Assembly: GCF_001950255.1 (NCBI RefSeq)
Contig: NZ_BDJK01000013.1
Location: 1-55,687, forward strand
Direction of reading: 5' to 3'
From: Carboxydothermus pertinax
GTDB taxonomy: Bacteria > Bacillota > Z-2901 > Carboxydothermales > Carboxydothermaceae
DNA: 55,687 nt
Shown: piece by piece, positions 14,975 to 23,848 of the stretch
Position numbering within the stretch: the first letter of the stretch is position 1
How the letters are laid out: every line of letters starts with the position of its first letter
Notes under the pieces: generated by a model
Told to the model about the DNA's origin: nothing
What the model saw: only the letters and a program-made list of their open reading frames with translations
The model's database searches: none
Program-made: the position numbers and the translations under genes

Positions 14975-15709
14975 TTAATCTTTTATACCTATTATTCCCC
15001 AGTGAGCTTCACTCACGCTTATTTTTGCAGAAGGTGTTAACCCTGCTTTTTCAAGGTAAAATAGCCCCTCTTCCACCGAAATCCGGTGGTGGATTGGCGG
15101 ACCATAGGCCATGTCTTTTTTCTCCCAGTCAATAATAATTAGTTTTCCCTGTTTCTTTAATTTTTGAATTAATTTTTTTAATACCGCTTCTTTATCGGAA
15201 AGTTCGTGAAGTACTGTAGCAAGAAAGATAACATCAAACTCGGGAAAATCCAAAGGTAATGTACCATCTCCTGAAACCAACGCAGTTTTTATATTGGTAA
15301 GCCCCTCTTTAGCAGCGTCTTCTTCTAAATCCACAAGATTTTCCGGGGAAATGTCAACGGCATAAACCATCCCAGCATTACCGGTCTTTTTAGCTAACGG
15401 CAAAGCAAAATAGCCTATCCCCGCCCCGTAATCTAAAATTATATCACCAGGGGTTATCGGGAATTTAGCCACTGTTTCGTCCGGTGGTAAAAGTTTTTTT
15501 CGCATTTCGCTTTTAAGTTTCTGCCGGTTCGTGGGATTAAAAACATGTCCCGCCTCTTTTTCGCCAATCGCCTTTTTGAGTTCAGCAATCTCCTCTTCCA
15601 ATTCTTCTTTTTCAATTACCATTTCCGGTTTGACCGAATGGGCCGGCCACCGGGCTAAAAGGTCCCGATACCGCTTTTCTAATTCTTTTAATTTTGCTAA
15701 CTGATCCAT
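14975..15709 (-). CDS. SAM-dependent methyltransferase with N-terminal coiled coil
   Basis: 244 residues. Residues 1-55 are charged and helical (coiled-coil-like), followed by a class I methyltransferase domain: ILDYGAGIGYFALPLA (SAM motif I), YAVDISPENL, GDGTLPLDFPEFDVIFLATVLHEL, and a LIIIDWEKKDMAYGPP segment typical of UbiE/ArsM-like proteins. Substrate unknown. Second gene of the ten-gene operon, 15 bases before trxA. Confidence 0.8.
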   Translation of the reverse strand: MDQLAKLKELEKRYRDLLARWPAHSVKPEMVIEKEELEEEIAELKKAIGEKEAGHVFNPTNRQKLKSEMRKKLLPPDETVAKFPITPGDIILDYGAGIGYFALPLAKKTGNAGMVYAVDISPENLVDLEEDAAKEGLTNIKTALVSGDGTLPLDFPEFDVIFLATVLHELSDKEAVLKKLIQKLKKQGKLIIIDWEKKDMAYGPPIHHRISVEEGLFYLEKAGLTPSAKISVSEAHWGIIGIKD

Positions 15710-15743
15710 AAGTTTTAGCCTCCCAGGCTAAAGGTTAAATTCC

Positions 15744-15950
15744 TCAACCAAAGGATGTACAACCGGAACTTCCAATGGAGATAGAACCACTACTAGATTG
15801 GCTTCCCCCTAAAATGCCAAAACCAGTTAAAAGCTGTTTTACACGGTTACTTTCACATTTAGGACATACCACTTTGTCCCGCTCGTTAATAGAAGCCCAG
15901 GCAGTAAATTTTTCGCCACAAGCTTCACAGCGGAAATCGTACCGTGGCAT
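15744..15950 (-). CDS. FmdB-family zinc ribbon protein
   Basis: 68 residues beginning MPRYDFRCEACGEKF with a second pair CPKC (C8, C11, C29, C32): the FmdB/CxxC-CxxC regulatory zinc-ribbon family. The tail is Gly/Ser-rich with a lone Cys near the end (SSGCTSFG). Role unknown, possibly regulatory. First gene after the consensus promoter, with GGGAGGAGG upstream of ATG. Confidence 0.88.
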   Translation of the reverse strand: MPRYDFRCEACGEKFTAWASINERDKVVCPKCESNRVKQLLTGFGILGGSQSSSGSISIGSSGCTSFG

Positions 15951-15978
15951 TTCTAACCTCCTCCCTTACTCTTTTACG

Positions 15979-16008
15979 ATTATAGTATGATGTTTCTTTC
16001 GCTGTCAA
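15979..16008 (-). promoter_or_regulatory. Consensus sigma-A promoter of the ten-gene redox/RiPP operon
   Basis: Minus strand TTGACA (16003-16008), 18-base spacer, TATAAT (15979-15984); both hexamers are perfect. It lies between the triple-HTH regulator stop and the FmdB gene and should drive everything down to about 10.1 kb, since no terminator is seen before 10077. Confidence 0.8.
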
Positions 16009-16030
16009 TATTATTTGTGTAAATTTTATG

Positions 16031-16801
16031 TTACTCCAAAATCCCTGATTTTTTAAAGAGCTGGATGAAATTTAAGATAAATTGCAGCTCTTTTTCATTT
16101 AAGGTACAAATACTGCTTATAAGAGACTGCACATTAGGCGTAAGTAAAAGTTCCCTTAATTCCGGACTCATTAAGTTTAGCATTTGTTCCGGCGATGTTT
16201 GCTCTAAAATAAAGTAACAGGGAGTAGTTCCTAAAACTTCCGCTAATTTTTCAATAGTTTTCAAAGACGGTTGAACTTTTCCTTGCTCAATTTGGCCAAT
16301 TAATCCCGGAGAAACACCAGCCTGGTTCGCTAATTCTGCTTGGGTTAGTCCCATGTCTTCCCGCAGTTTCTTTAATTTATAACCAAGGGAATGCTCTTTC
16401 CCCATTAAATCGGCAACCGATACCCCTAACTCCTCGGCAATCCTCCGCAAAGTGGCGATAGAAGGGTTAACCGTATCCCGCTCAATTTCACTCAAATAGG
16501 AAACGGAAATCCCTGCCCGCTGGGCAAGTTCGCCGATAGTAAGCTTCCTTTCTTCCCGCACTAACCGGATTTTTTCCCCTAAAGTAAGACTGGTTTCTAA
16601 TTGGTCAGTATCTAAAATTTGCGCTTTATTGACATTTAGAGCCTTGGCAATTTTATCAATGGTTTTAAGGGAAGGCTTTTTGGAACCTCTTTCAATTTCA
16701 CTTAAATAAGATATGGAAAGACCAGCTTTTTTCGAAAGATCATTAAGCGTAAGCCCCCGTTCCTCCCTAAGTTCGCGAATTTTATTACCCTTTACAGTCA
16801 T
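16031..16801 (-). CDS. Transcriptional regulator with three tandem XRE-type HTH domains
   Basis: 256 residues. Three Cro/C1-type helix-turn-helix domains follow one another at about 6-62, 73-128 and 139-195: each begins with a KIRELREERGLT-like helix and has an SxSYLSEIERG-like recognition helix (the third is SPGLIGQIEQG). A C-terminal helical tail (about 205-256) may oligomerise. Two or three HTH units in one chain imply extended or multi-site DNA binding. It is immediately upstream of the consensus promoter of the redox/RiPP operon and is preceded by its own promoter and a perfect palindrome, so self-control and control of that operon are both plausible. Confidence 0.92.
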   Translation of the reverse strand: MTVKGNKIRELREERGLTLNDLSKKAGLSISYLSEIERGSKKPSLKTIDKIAKALNVNKAQILDTDQLETSLTLGEKIRLVREERKLTIGELAQRAGISVSYLSEIERDTVNPSIATLRRIAEELGVSVADLMGKEHSLGYKLKKLREDMGLTQAELANQAGVSPGLIGQIEQGKVQPSLKTIEKLAEVLGTTPCYFILEQTSPEQMLNLMSPELRELLLTPNVQSLISSICTLNEKELQFILNFIQLFKKSGILE

Positions 16802-16840
16802 CCCCTACACCTCTTTTTTTCATTTTTTGATTATACTATT

Positions 16841-16870
16841 ATCATATATTACTTATACTAAAAACGTCAA
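16841..16870 (-). promoter_or_regulatory. Promoter of the triple-HTH regulator
   Basis: Minus strand TTGACG (16865-16870), 18-base spacer, TATGAT (16841-16846). Confidence 0.6.
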
Positions 16871-16877
16871 CAATTTT

Positions 16878-16894
16878 TAGCGAAATTTTCGCTA
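16878..16894. promoter_or_regulatory. Palindromic operator candidate
   Basis: TAGCGAAA-T-TTTCGCTA: perfect 8-base arms with one central base, seven bases upstream of the regulator's -35. Size and symmetry fit an HTH dimer site. Confidence 0.5.
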
Positions 16895-16905
16895 TTTACG
16901 TAAAA

Positions 16906-16937
16906 CCCCTACCAGCGTTATTTTGTGCCAGTAGGGG
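16906..16937 (-). terminator. Terminator after the U32/DUF4911 genes
   Basis: Minus-strand stem CCCCTACTGGC/GCTGGTAGGGG (11 pairs with two G.U), 10-nt loop, then TTTTA. It lies five bases past the DUF4911 stop. Confidence 0.75.
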
Positions 16938-16942
16938 AATGT

Positions 16943-17155
16943 TTACCAATCAATTATCTTTATCTCTAACGGCAAATTTTTTAAGGTTGCAATAAGCTCC
17001 TCCCGCATCGTTTCGGTAGTGTAAATTGCAACTCTTGCTTTTTTCGGGTCTACCGTATGACCTATCCCCAGGCCGTTAAAACCTTCTAAAAGAAAATCTA
17101 AAAAAACAATTTCCCTGGGATTTACCTCAACCAGTACTGTTTCCTGTTTGTTCAT
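16943..17155 (-). CDS. DUF4911 family small protein
   Basis: 70 residues (FLDFLLEGFNGLGIGHTVDPKKARVAIYTT...). It resembles DUF4911 proteins, which accompany U32 peptidase genes in Firmicutes and look like small ACT-like alpha/beta domains. No function known. It overlaps the end of the U32 gene by 29 bases, so the pair is translationally linked and ends at the terminator just downstream. Confidence 0.75.
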   Translation of the reverse strand: MNKQETVLVEVNPREIVFLDFLLEGFNGLGIGHTVDPKKARVAIYTTETMREELIATLKNLPLEIKIIDW

Positions 17156-18362
17156 TCTTCACACCCCCCCTGGGTAGTCTGCGAATTAAACTATATTCCG
17201 GCACCGGGGGAAATCCTTCTAAATAATAATGCATTTGGGGATGAGGAGTAGAAGTAATTTCTTTTAACTCCTCATCGTAAAGTTTTTCCGCTACCCCTTT
17301 AATTACCTGTCCCTCGGGAGTAAAAATTTCTAAAGGATCTCCCGCTTCTATTTTTCCCCTCTGTTCCACATGACATAAGCCTGCTTCAAAGCCCCGGATA
17401 ATTCCAACAAACTCATATTCTAAAGTATAGTATTCTTTGTCCACTCTACCTTGCTTGGGTTTCCCATATAAAAATCCTTTATTATAGGGCCGATGGCTAA
17501 TTTTTAAAAGCTCCTTCCTTTTTTCCGGGTTAAGGGTTTTACCGTCTAAAGCTAAAGTTAAAGCTTCTTTATAAATTCGGGCTGTAGTTGCTACATAATG
17601 AACTGATTTCATCCGCCCTTCTATTTTAAAACTGTTTATCCCAATTCCTACCAATTCGGGCAATTCTTCAATTAATGAAAGGTCATAGGAGTTAAAAATA
17701 TAGCTTCCCCGCTCATCTTCTTCAATGGGGAAAAACTGGCCCGGTGCTTTTTCTTCATAAAGATGAAAAGGCCAGCGACATACTTGTGCACAATCCCCTA
17801 AGTTAGCATCCCGTCCGGTAAGATAATTACTTAAAAGGCATCTTCCGGAATAGGAAATGCACATGGCTCCATGGACGAACATTTCCAGTTCAATTTCCGT
17901 ATTTTTACGAATTTCCGCAATTTCCTCTAAGGTGAGCTCCCGGGCTAAAACAATTCTTTTTGCCCCCAATTCTTCCCAGAATTTTACTGCTTCAAGGTTC
18001 GTAGTATTGGCCTGGGTACTAATGTGGATCGGTACACCCGGAAGGTAGTTTTTTACCAAGCGAAAAACCCCCGGGTCAGCCACAATCACCCCGTCCGGTT
18101 CTATCTGGCTTAAAAATTCCAAATAGGAAGGAAGTTCTTTAATATCGTCATTATGGGCAAAAATATTAATGGCAATGTAAATTTTGCGCTTAAATCCCCG
18201 GGCTATTTCCCGGGCCTTTTTTAATTCCTCCCAGGTAAAATTTCCAGCTCGAGCCCGAAGGCCATATTTAGGTCCTGCCAGATAAACCGCATCGGCACCA
18301 TAAACAAAGGCAAAAATAAGCTTTTCTAAATTTCCTGCGGGGGCTAAAATTTCGTAGTTCAC
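17127..18362 (-). CDS. U32 peptidase family protein (TrhP-type tRNA hydroxylation)
   Basis: 411 residues. A TIM-barrel start (EILAPAGNLEKLIFAFVYGADAVYLAG) is followed by the U32 signature ELEMFVHGAMCISYSGRC and further cysteines in GDCAQVCRWPF; these four Cys fit the Fe-S site described for this family. TrhP-type members act in 5-hydroxyuridine formation at tRNA position 34 with prephenate; others were annotated as collagenase-like peptidases. The C-terminal beta domain (EYEFVGIIRGFEAGLCHVEQRG) is present. It lies directly after mltG, a common Firmicute arrangement. Confidence 0.87.
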   Translation of the reverse strand: MNYEILAPAGNLEKLIFAFVYGADAVYLAGPKYGLRARAGNFTWEELKKAREIARGFKRKIYIAINIFAHNDDIKELPSYLEFLSQIEPDGVIVADPGVFRLVKNYLPGVPIHISTQANTTNLEAVKFWEELGAKRIVLARELTLEEIAEIRKNTEIELEMFVHGAMCISYSGRCLLSNYLTGRDANLGDCAQVCRWPFHLYEEKAPGQFFPIEEDERGSYIFNSYDLSLIEELPELVGIGINSFKIEGRMKSVHYVATTARIYKEALTLALDGKTLNPEKRKELLKISHRPYNKGFLYGKPKQGRVDKEYYTLEYEFVGIIRGFEAGLCHVEQRGKIEAGDPLEIFTPEGQVIKGVAEKLYDEELKEITSTPHPQMHYYLEGFPPVPEYSLIRRLPRGGVKNEQTGNSTG

Positions 18363-18373
18363 ATTACGCCTCC

Positions 18374-19387
18374 TTAAGGCAGATATTTTTTCACATTTTG
18401 CAAATGTTCCTGATAGGTTTTGGCAAAGGCATGATAACCATCCGGTCGGGCCACATAAAAAAGGTAGTCATGTTTTGCTGGATTTAAAGCTGCTTTAATC
18501 GAAGAAAGTCCAGGACTGGCAATTGGCCCAGGGGGTAATCCCCGGTATTTATAAGTATTATAGGGTGAATCTATTTTTAAATCTTTCGCAGAAAGCCTGA
18601 GTTTATGCCGCCCCAGAGCATATTCAACCGTGGGACAAAGTTCTAAAAGCATTCCTTTCTGCAAACGGTTATAAATTACCCCGGAAATCAAAGGCCTTTC
18701 CGCTGCCATCTTTGCTTCTAATTCCACGAGGGACGCTAATGTTATCAACTGATGCAAAGTAAATCCTCGTTTTTGTGCTTCTACTATAAGGTTTTCAGTT
18801 TGGACAATTGAGTTAAATTTTTTTAGCATCTTGCCAAGGATTTCTTCTTCATCATCATTATAAGAAATTTCATAGGTTGCCGGAAAAAGATAACCTTCCA
18901 GTTTGTACTGGACCTTTTCCGGTACTTCCTTTAAATACGGGTAATTATAAGGAGGGTTTTGGGCTAAAGCTAAAACTTTTTGCTCATTATAACCGAAGCT
19001 AGCCAGGAGTTTAGCTATTTTTACTACATTATACCCTTCGGGAATAGTAATTTTAAAGGTTAGACTTTTACCTTCAACTACTGTTTTTACAATTTCTGGT
19101 GTGCTCATGCTTTTAGTTAAAGCATAAGTTCCAGCCTGTAATTTAGGAGCCAACCCCCGATAGCGAAGGTATAAAAGAAAAGCAGTTTCATTTTTTATTA
19201 AATCCTTTTCCTTTAAAGTTCGGGCAATTGTTTCCGGTGGCATCCCTTTTTTGATATTAACAATTATAAGTTTATGGTCAGCCAAGTTTACAGGGCTTAT
19301 ATTTTTTTGCCACCAGTACCAAAAGCCAAAAAATCCAGCTAAAACTACAATTATTAAAGCTATTATACTATAAAGAATTTTTTTCAT
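18374..19387 (-). CDS. mltG: Endolytic murein transglycosylase MltG
   Basis: 337 residues. One N-terminal membrane anchor (5-25) and an outside YceG-like domain with a LysM-like subdomain. Signature segments: LEGYLFPATYEI, ASLVELEA with the catalytic Glu222, and SPYNTYKYRGLPPGPIASPG. It cleaves nascent glycan strands and sets their length. Located between murJ and the U32 gene on the same strand. Confidence 0.94.
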   Translation of the reverse strand: MKKILYSIIALIIVVLAGFFGFWYWWQKNISPVNLADHKLIIVNIKKGMPPETIARTLKEKDLIKNETAFLLYLRYRGLAPKLQAGTYALTKSMSTPEIVKTVVEGKSLTFKITIPEGYNVVKIAKLLASFGYNEQKVLALAQNPPYNYPYLKEVPEKVQYKLEGYLFPATYEISYNDDEEEILGKMLKKFNSIVQTENLIVEAQKRGFTLHQLITLASLVELEAKMAAERPLISGVIYNRLQKGMLLELCPTVEYALGRHKLRLSAKDLKIDSPYNTYKYRGLPPGPIASPGLSSIKAALNPAKHDYLFYVARPDGYHAFAKTYQEHLQNVKKYLP

Positions 19388-19517
19388 CCGCTACCACTCT
19401 TTTCCCAACGATTTAAGAAGCCAAGTGTAACTTTAACCGAATTTTCCTGCTATTTGCAAATTTATTTTTTGAGAATTTTTCCTGAAACTTATTCTATTTT
19501 AAAAAAAGAATTTAATC

Positions 19518-21053
19518 TTAAGAAAGCTTTGCCTTAAACTTCAAAACAAGCGTTTTAATATATTTTACCTCTTCCACCTTAAAAACCACAAGTAAAACAA
19601 AATATAAAGCTACCCCAAGCAAAATAGCAACAAATAGGGCGAAGGCCTGTCCTTTAAATAGTAACCAGGCGTAAATTTTATAGACAAAAATCCCCATTAT
19701 AAAAGAGGCAACTAAAGATTTAACAAAAAAACTTTTCATTTCCCGGTCGAAAAGATTCCCGATTTTCTTCTGGGCAAAGTAAAAGTAAAGTAAATTACTT
19801 AAAATTACGGCAAAACTTGTTCCCAAAGCCAAGCCACGATGTGCCATAAAGCGAACAAAAATAAGGTTAAGCCCGATATTTCCCAAAACAGCTAAAGCTC
19901 CAACTTTTAAGGGCGTAATCGTATCGTTTAGTGAATAAAAAAAGCGCGTTAAAACCGCATTAAATACGTAAAATACGATGGCCAGGCTATAAAAAAAGAG
20001 GGCACCAGAAGTTAAGGCCGTAGCCCGGGCATCAAAAGCTCCCCGTTCAAAAAGTACGGCCACAATGGGCGTAGCTAAAACCATCATTCCGACCTGGGCT
20101 GGCAGAGAAATCACACTGCTTATTTTTAAACCAAAGCGGGTTAGTTCAATTAGTCTCGTTTTTTCCCCTTGGGCGGCAAAAACCGATAGGCTTGGAAAAA
20201 TTGCACTTGATACTGCTAAAGAAATTACCCCTAGGGGTAGCTGGTAAAGTTTTGAAGCATAATTTAAAGCCGAAATACTACCTTCTGTAAGACCAGATGC
20301 TAACATTCGGTCTACTAATAAATTTATTTGGGAAAAGGTAGTCCCAATAATTACCGGCAAAAACATCTTCCAGGCTTTAACTACTGCCGGGTGATGGATA
20401 TCAAAAACCGGCTTATAACTAAAACCTATTTTTTTCAAAGCTGGCAGCATTATTAAAAGGTAAATAATCCAACCCGCCAAGGTCCCTCCTACCAGAGCAA
20501 GAATTCCCTGAGTTTTTCCAAAAAGGAAAAGGACGGCAATTAAAAGAACATTATTTAGCACCGGGCCTAATGCCGGGGTAAAAAAATGCTGATAGGCATT
20601 TAAAACCCCGGTAAAAATCTGGGCTAAACTCATTAAAGCAGCTAAAGGAAAGAGCCAGGTAGCAAGCATCCGGGCTGTAGTCAAAGTGCTTCCATGAAAC
20701 CCATAACCAACAAAGTTCATTAAGTAAGGAGCAGTAAAAACGCCTATAACCATTATTAACCCTAAAGCTAAAAAAGCCAGAGTCAGAATCGAATTAGTAA
20801 CATATGTTGCCTCTTTATACTCTTTTTGGGAAAGGTATTCATTAATTATCGGAATAACTACTACCATTAATCCGCCCCCAATAAAGCTTGCAAAAAAAGT
20901 AGGTACAACTTGCGCTGCAAGATAAGCATCAATTATTTTTGAAGCTCCAAATATAGCTGCCAAAGCCATTTCCCGAACGAAGCCCAATATTCTGCTTAAT
21001 AACGTTAGAGCCATTATAAGGATTGTTGCTTTAAACACTACTTTTTTCGACAT
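19518..21053 (-). CDS. murJ: Lipid II flippase MurJ (MviN family)
   Basis: 511 residues with about 14 membrane helices. Typical start (LSRILGFVREMALAAIFGAS), AYLAAQVVPTFFASFIGGGL, a cytoplasmic basic loop and RFFYSLNDTITP are MurJ/MviN landmarks. It moves lipid-linked peptidoglycan precursor (or a related polysaccharide) across the membrane. Its start abuts the stop of the interrupted galE gene. Confidence 0.92.
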   Translation of the reverse strand: MSKKVVFKATILIMALTLLSRILGFVREMALAAIFGASKIIDAYLAAQVVPTFFASFIGGGLMVVVIPIINEYLSQKEYKEATYVTNSILTLAFLALGLIMVIGVFTAPYLMNFVGYGFHGSTLTTARMLATWLFPLAALMSLAQIFTGVLNAYQHFFTPALGPVLNNVLLIAVLFLFGKTQGILALVGGTLAGWIIYLLIMLPALKKIGFSYKPVFDIHHPAVVKAWKMFLPVIIGTTFSQINLLVDRMLASGLTEGSISALNYASKLYQLPLGVISLAVSSAIFPSLSVFAAQGEKTRLIELTRFGLKISSVISLPAQVGMMVLATPIVAVLFERGAFDARATALTSGALFFYSLAIVFYVFNAVLTRFFYSLNDTITPLKVGALAVLGNIGLNLIFVRFMAHRGLALGTSFAVILSNLLYFYFAQKKIGNLFDREMKSFFVKSLVASFIMGIFVYKIYAWLLFKGQAFALFVAILLGVALYFVLLVVFKVEEVKYIKTLVLKFKAKLS

Positions 21054-22037
21054 TTACCGCTCATACCCCCGGGGATTTTTTTCGTGCCAATCCCAGGCAG
21101 TTTTTACAATTATTTTAATATCTTCGTATCTTGGGGTAAAACCAAGCTCCCGCTGAATTTTTTCCGAGGAAGCAACCAGTACTGCGGGATCCCCGGGACG
21201 ACGTTGTCCATAGCGAACTTTTACCTTAAATCCCGTAACTTCTTCGGCAACTTTAATAATTTCTTTTACGGAAAAACCTTTTTGGTTACCAAGATTATAA
21301 ATACCACTTTCTTCTTTATAAAGTTTTTTTAAAGACAGAATATGGGCCCAAGCCAGGTCATTAACGTGAATATAATCGCGAATACAGGTTCCATCGGGAG
21401 TAGGATAATCGGTTCCATATACCGTTAATTCTTCAATTTCACCCAAGATAACTTTTAAAACAATGGGTATTAAATGGGTTTCAGGATTGTGGTCTTCGCC
21501 GATGCCTCCCTCGGGATCCGCACCTGCCGCGTTAAAATACCTTAAGGAAACATAATTAAACCCATGGATTTTTCTATACCACTCCAGACACTGTTCAATA
21601 CAAAGCTTAGTGTAACCGTAAACGTTGGTTGGATTTTGCGGAAACTCTTCATTAATTGGCCAGGTTGCAGGTTCTCCATAAACCGCTGCAGTGCTGGAAA
21701 AAACAATATTTTTAACGTTAGCTTTTAACATTACTTTAAGTAAAGTTAAAGTTTTACTGATATTTTCCTCAAAATATTTTTCCGGCTGCAACATTGACTC
21801 CCCCACTAAACTTTATGCAGCCATATGAATTACCGCTTTAATATCGTGTTTTTGAAATATTTCGGTTAAAAGATTTTCATCCCCAAAATCTCCCACAATT
21901 AATTTCGCTTTTTTATCTACAGCCTTTCGATGACCTTTGGAAAGGTTGTCCAGAACTAAAACCTCTTCATCTTCCCGGCAAAGTTGGCGAACGATATGGG
22001 AGCCGATATATCCCGCCCCTCCGGTAACTAAGATCAT
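21054..22037 (-). pseudogene. galE: UDP-glucose 4-epimerase interrupted by an in-frame TAA
   Basis: The full frame encodes a GalE-type epimerase of about 327 residues: GGAGYIGSHI (NAD-binding), then FSSTAAVYGEP and YGYTKLCIEQ with the catalytic YxxxK, SLRYFNAAGADPEG and PDGTCIRDYIHVNDLA. The frame is broken at codon 75 by TAA (21813-21815) in HMAA-*-SLVGES, where the family usually has Tyr or Ser; one base change from TAT or TAC explains it. No frameshift. Reinitiation at a GTG just after could make only a C-terminal fragment lacking the NAD motif. Either a recent inactivation or a sequence error. It sits between VanW and murJ. Confidence 0.85.
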
Positions 22038-22054
22038 CCTTATCCTCTCCCCTT

Positions 22055-23449
22055 TTAATATACAAAATCATCTACCGAAGATTCTTTAGTTTTCACTGGA
22101 ACTTTTTTACTTCCTACCAGTATAATTTTATTCATTGGCTTATAATAGCTATCCCGCAGGCTTTCAACTTTTACTACCCGGCCATTTTCGTAAATCACCC
22201 GCTGGGCCTTAGCATATTTACCATTAATACCTTGCTGTTTGACTACCTTTTGGCCCTCGGGCAGTGTGGGGTCTTTTATCAGAATGGTCTTGTAAGGATA
22301 TGTTTTTGTAACCCAGCTTTTAATTACCACGTGTTTTCTTAAACTGGCATCGCCAAAAATTTTAAAAGTAATCCGATTACCATTAACGTAAGATTTTATA
22401 TAAAGATAACACGGCAGATTATTTTTAAATTTTAAGTCCTTTCCTGTATCGGTAACAGTAGCATCACGGCCCGGTGGTACATAGGCTACCGGCAGCGAAT
22501 GGTTTGAACGCTCGACAATCGGTAAATTAGCCAGTAATACCGCATTATAAAGCGTAGTGGAAACCTGACAAACTCCGCCGCCTAACGCTTCCACCAACTG
22601 ATCCCGCAAAATTACCGGAGCATTTTTATACCCTTCTTTTGCACTTCTCGGTCCAACGGTTTTATTAAATGAAAAAACTTCTCCTGGAGCAACCAGGATA
22701 CCATTTAATTTTCCTGCGGCCACTCCGATATTATAAGACCGGTTGACTTTGGATATATCAAAGCTAGTGGTAAAACTCGATAAAAGGCCGGTTAGCCGCA
22801 TCTTTTTTATGTCTTCGGTGGTTTTATCCGGTAATACTTCTTTTAGTTTAAGATTTACTTCTAAAGGCTTGGCTAACAGCCCTTTACGCACTTCTGTTTG
22901 GGCCTGGGCCATATCCAAGGTTATACCCGTTTTATGGGGAATAATTTCAAAAGTATCATTGGGTAAAAGACGGAACTCAGCATTTTTTGGTTCTACATAA
23001 ATCTCTTTATTGATTTGGTTAAGTTTGGCCAAAAGGAGCTTTTCATCAAACTTCACAAGGTATTTAAGATCTACAGGATTTTTTAAAAGTTGTTTTCTTG
23101 CTAAAACTTGTTTGAAAAAAAACCCTTTCCGACCAATTTCATAGGCTCTTTTATACATTAAGTCGGTTTTTAGAGAAATGCCCAGTTCGCCTTTAGTATA
23201 AGTCCAGGATTTATTTCCAAGGGTAAATACTACTTTTTGGTTTTTAACTTCGTCATTTAGTTCTTGAAGATATTTCCTAAATTCGTTAAAAGTCATGCCG
23301 CCTACGGGTTTACCTTCAACTGATACGCCATAGGCGATTTTCCCCTCGTAAGGTTTTATATAGGTGTAGTAGGCAAACCCCACAATGCCACCCACTACCA
23401 TAAACGTAAAAGCGAAAACTACCGTTAGAATGATATAGAGCTTTTTCAT
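22055..23449 (-). CDS. VanW family peptidoglycan-binding protein
   Basis: 464 residues. N-terminal membrane anchor (5-28), a repeat region of the PG_binding_4 type (PVGGMTFNEFRKYLQEL...), then the VanW domain with SFNKTVGPRSAKEGYKNAPVI and GGGVCQVSTTLYNAVLLANL. A short C-terminal beta segment follows. Role in the envelope is not established; VanW itself is an accessory gene of some vancomycin clusters, but such proteins are common in Clostridia without resistance. Placed next to galE, murJ and mltG. Confidence 0.9.
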   Translation of the reverse strand: MKKLYIILTVVFAFTFMVVGGIVGFAYYTYIKPYEGKIAYGVSVEGKPVGGMTFNEFRKYLQELNDEVKNQKVVFTLGNKSWTYTKGELGISLKTDLMYKRAYEIGRKGFFFKQVLARKQLLKNPVDLKYLVKFDEKLLLAKLNQINKEIYVEPKNAEFRLLPNDTFEIIPHKTGITLDMAQAQTEVRKGLLAKPLEVNLKLKEVLPDKTTEDIKKMRLTGLLSSFTTSFDISKVNRSYNIGVAAGKLNGILVAPGEVFSFNKTVGPRSAKEGYKNAPVILRDQLVEALGGGVCQVSTTLYNAVLLANLPIVERSNHSLPVAYVPPGRDATVTDTGKDLKFKNNLPCYLYIKSYVNGNRITFKIFGDASLRKHVVIKSWVTKTYPYKTILIKDPTLPEGQKVVKQQGINGKYAKAQRVIYENGRVVKVESLRDSYYKPMNKIILVGSKKVPVKTKESSVDDFVY

Positions 23450-23524
23450 TTTCCCCCACCTAAATCAAAAATTTTATACCCTTATATAATACTACCACTT
23501 TTTGTTTTTTCCTCTTACCCATAA

Positions 23525-23553
23525 AAAAAGAAAGCTCTAAAAGCTTTCTTTTT
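23525..23553 (-). terminator. Terminator after the DUF1292 gene
   Basis: Stem of 12 bp (23525-23536 with 23542-23553), 5-nt loop and a T-rich end; the upstream arm contains part of the stop codon. Confidence 0.75.
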
Positions 23554-23842
23554 ACTCATCAGAACCTTCATCTTCCAATTTTTCGGTCCAGGCATCGGCA
23601 ACCATTTCCCACTCCTCATCATCTAAATCAACCAATACTTCATTGCCTTCCTCGTCCACTTCAAGGCGCAAGATTACCGCCTCTTCTTCATCATTTAATT
23701 CCTCTTCCTCTTCATCCACCGCCGGTACTAAGACTGCATACTGTTTGCCTTCTACTTCTAAAAGGTCAATAACAGCAAATTCAAACTCATTTTCTTCCTC
23801 ATCGACGAGCGTAATAACTTCGCCCAATTCCATGAATTCCAC
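23552..23842 (-). CDS. DUF1292 acidic protein
   Basis: 96 residues, very acidic. EVITLVDEEENEFEFAVIDL and KQYAVLVPA are the family core; the C-terminus is Glu/Asp-rich. DUF1292 (YrzB-type) genes sit beside ruvX and IreB in most Firmicutes, as here. Function unknown. Confidence 0.88.
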   Translation of the reverse strand: MEFMELGEVITLVDEEENEFEFAVIDLLEVEGKQYAVLVPAVDEEEEELNDEEEAVILRLEVDEEGNEVLVDLDDEEWEMVADAWTEKLEDEGSDE

Positions 23843-23848
23843 CTCTTT

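Noticed and set aside
21813-21815. Recoding at the galE stop
   Set aside because: The codon is TAA, which is not used for selenocysteine or pyrrolysine; a nonsense mutation or sequence error is simpler.
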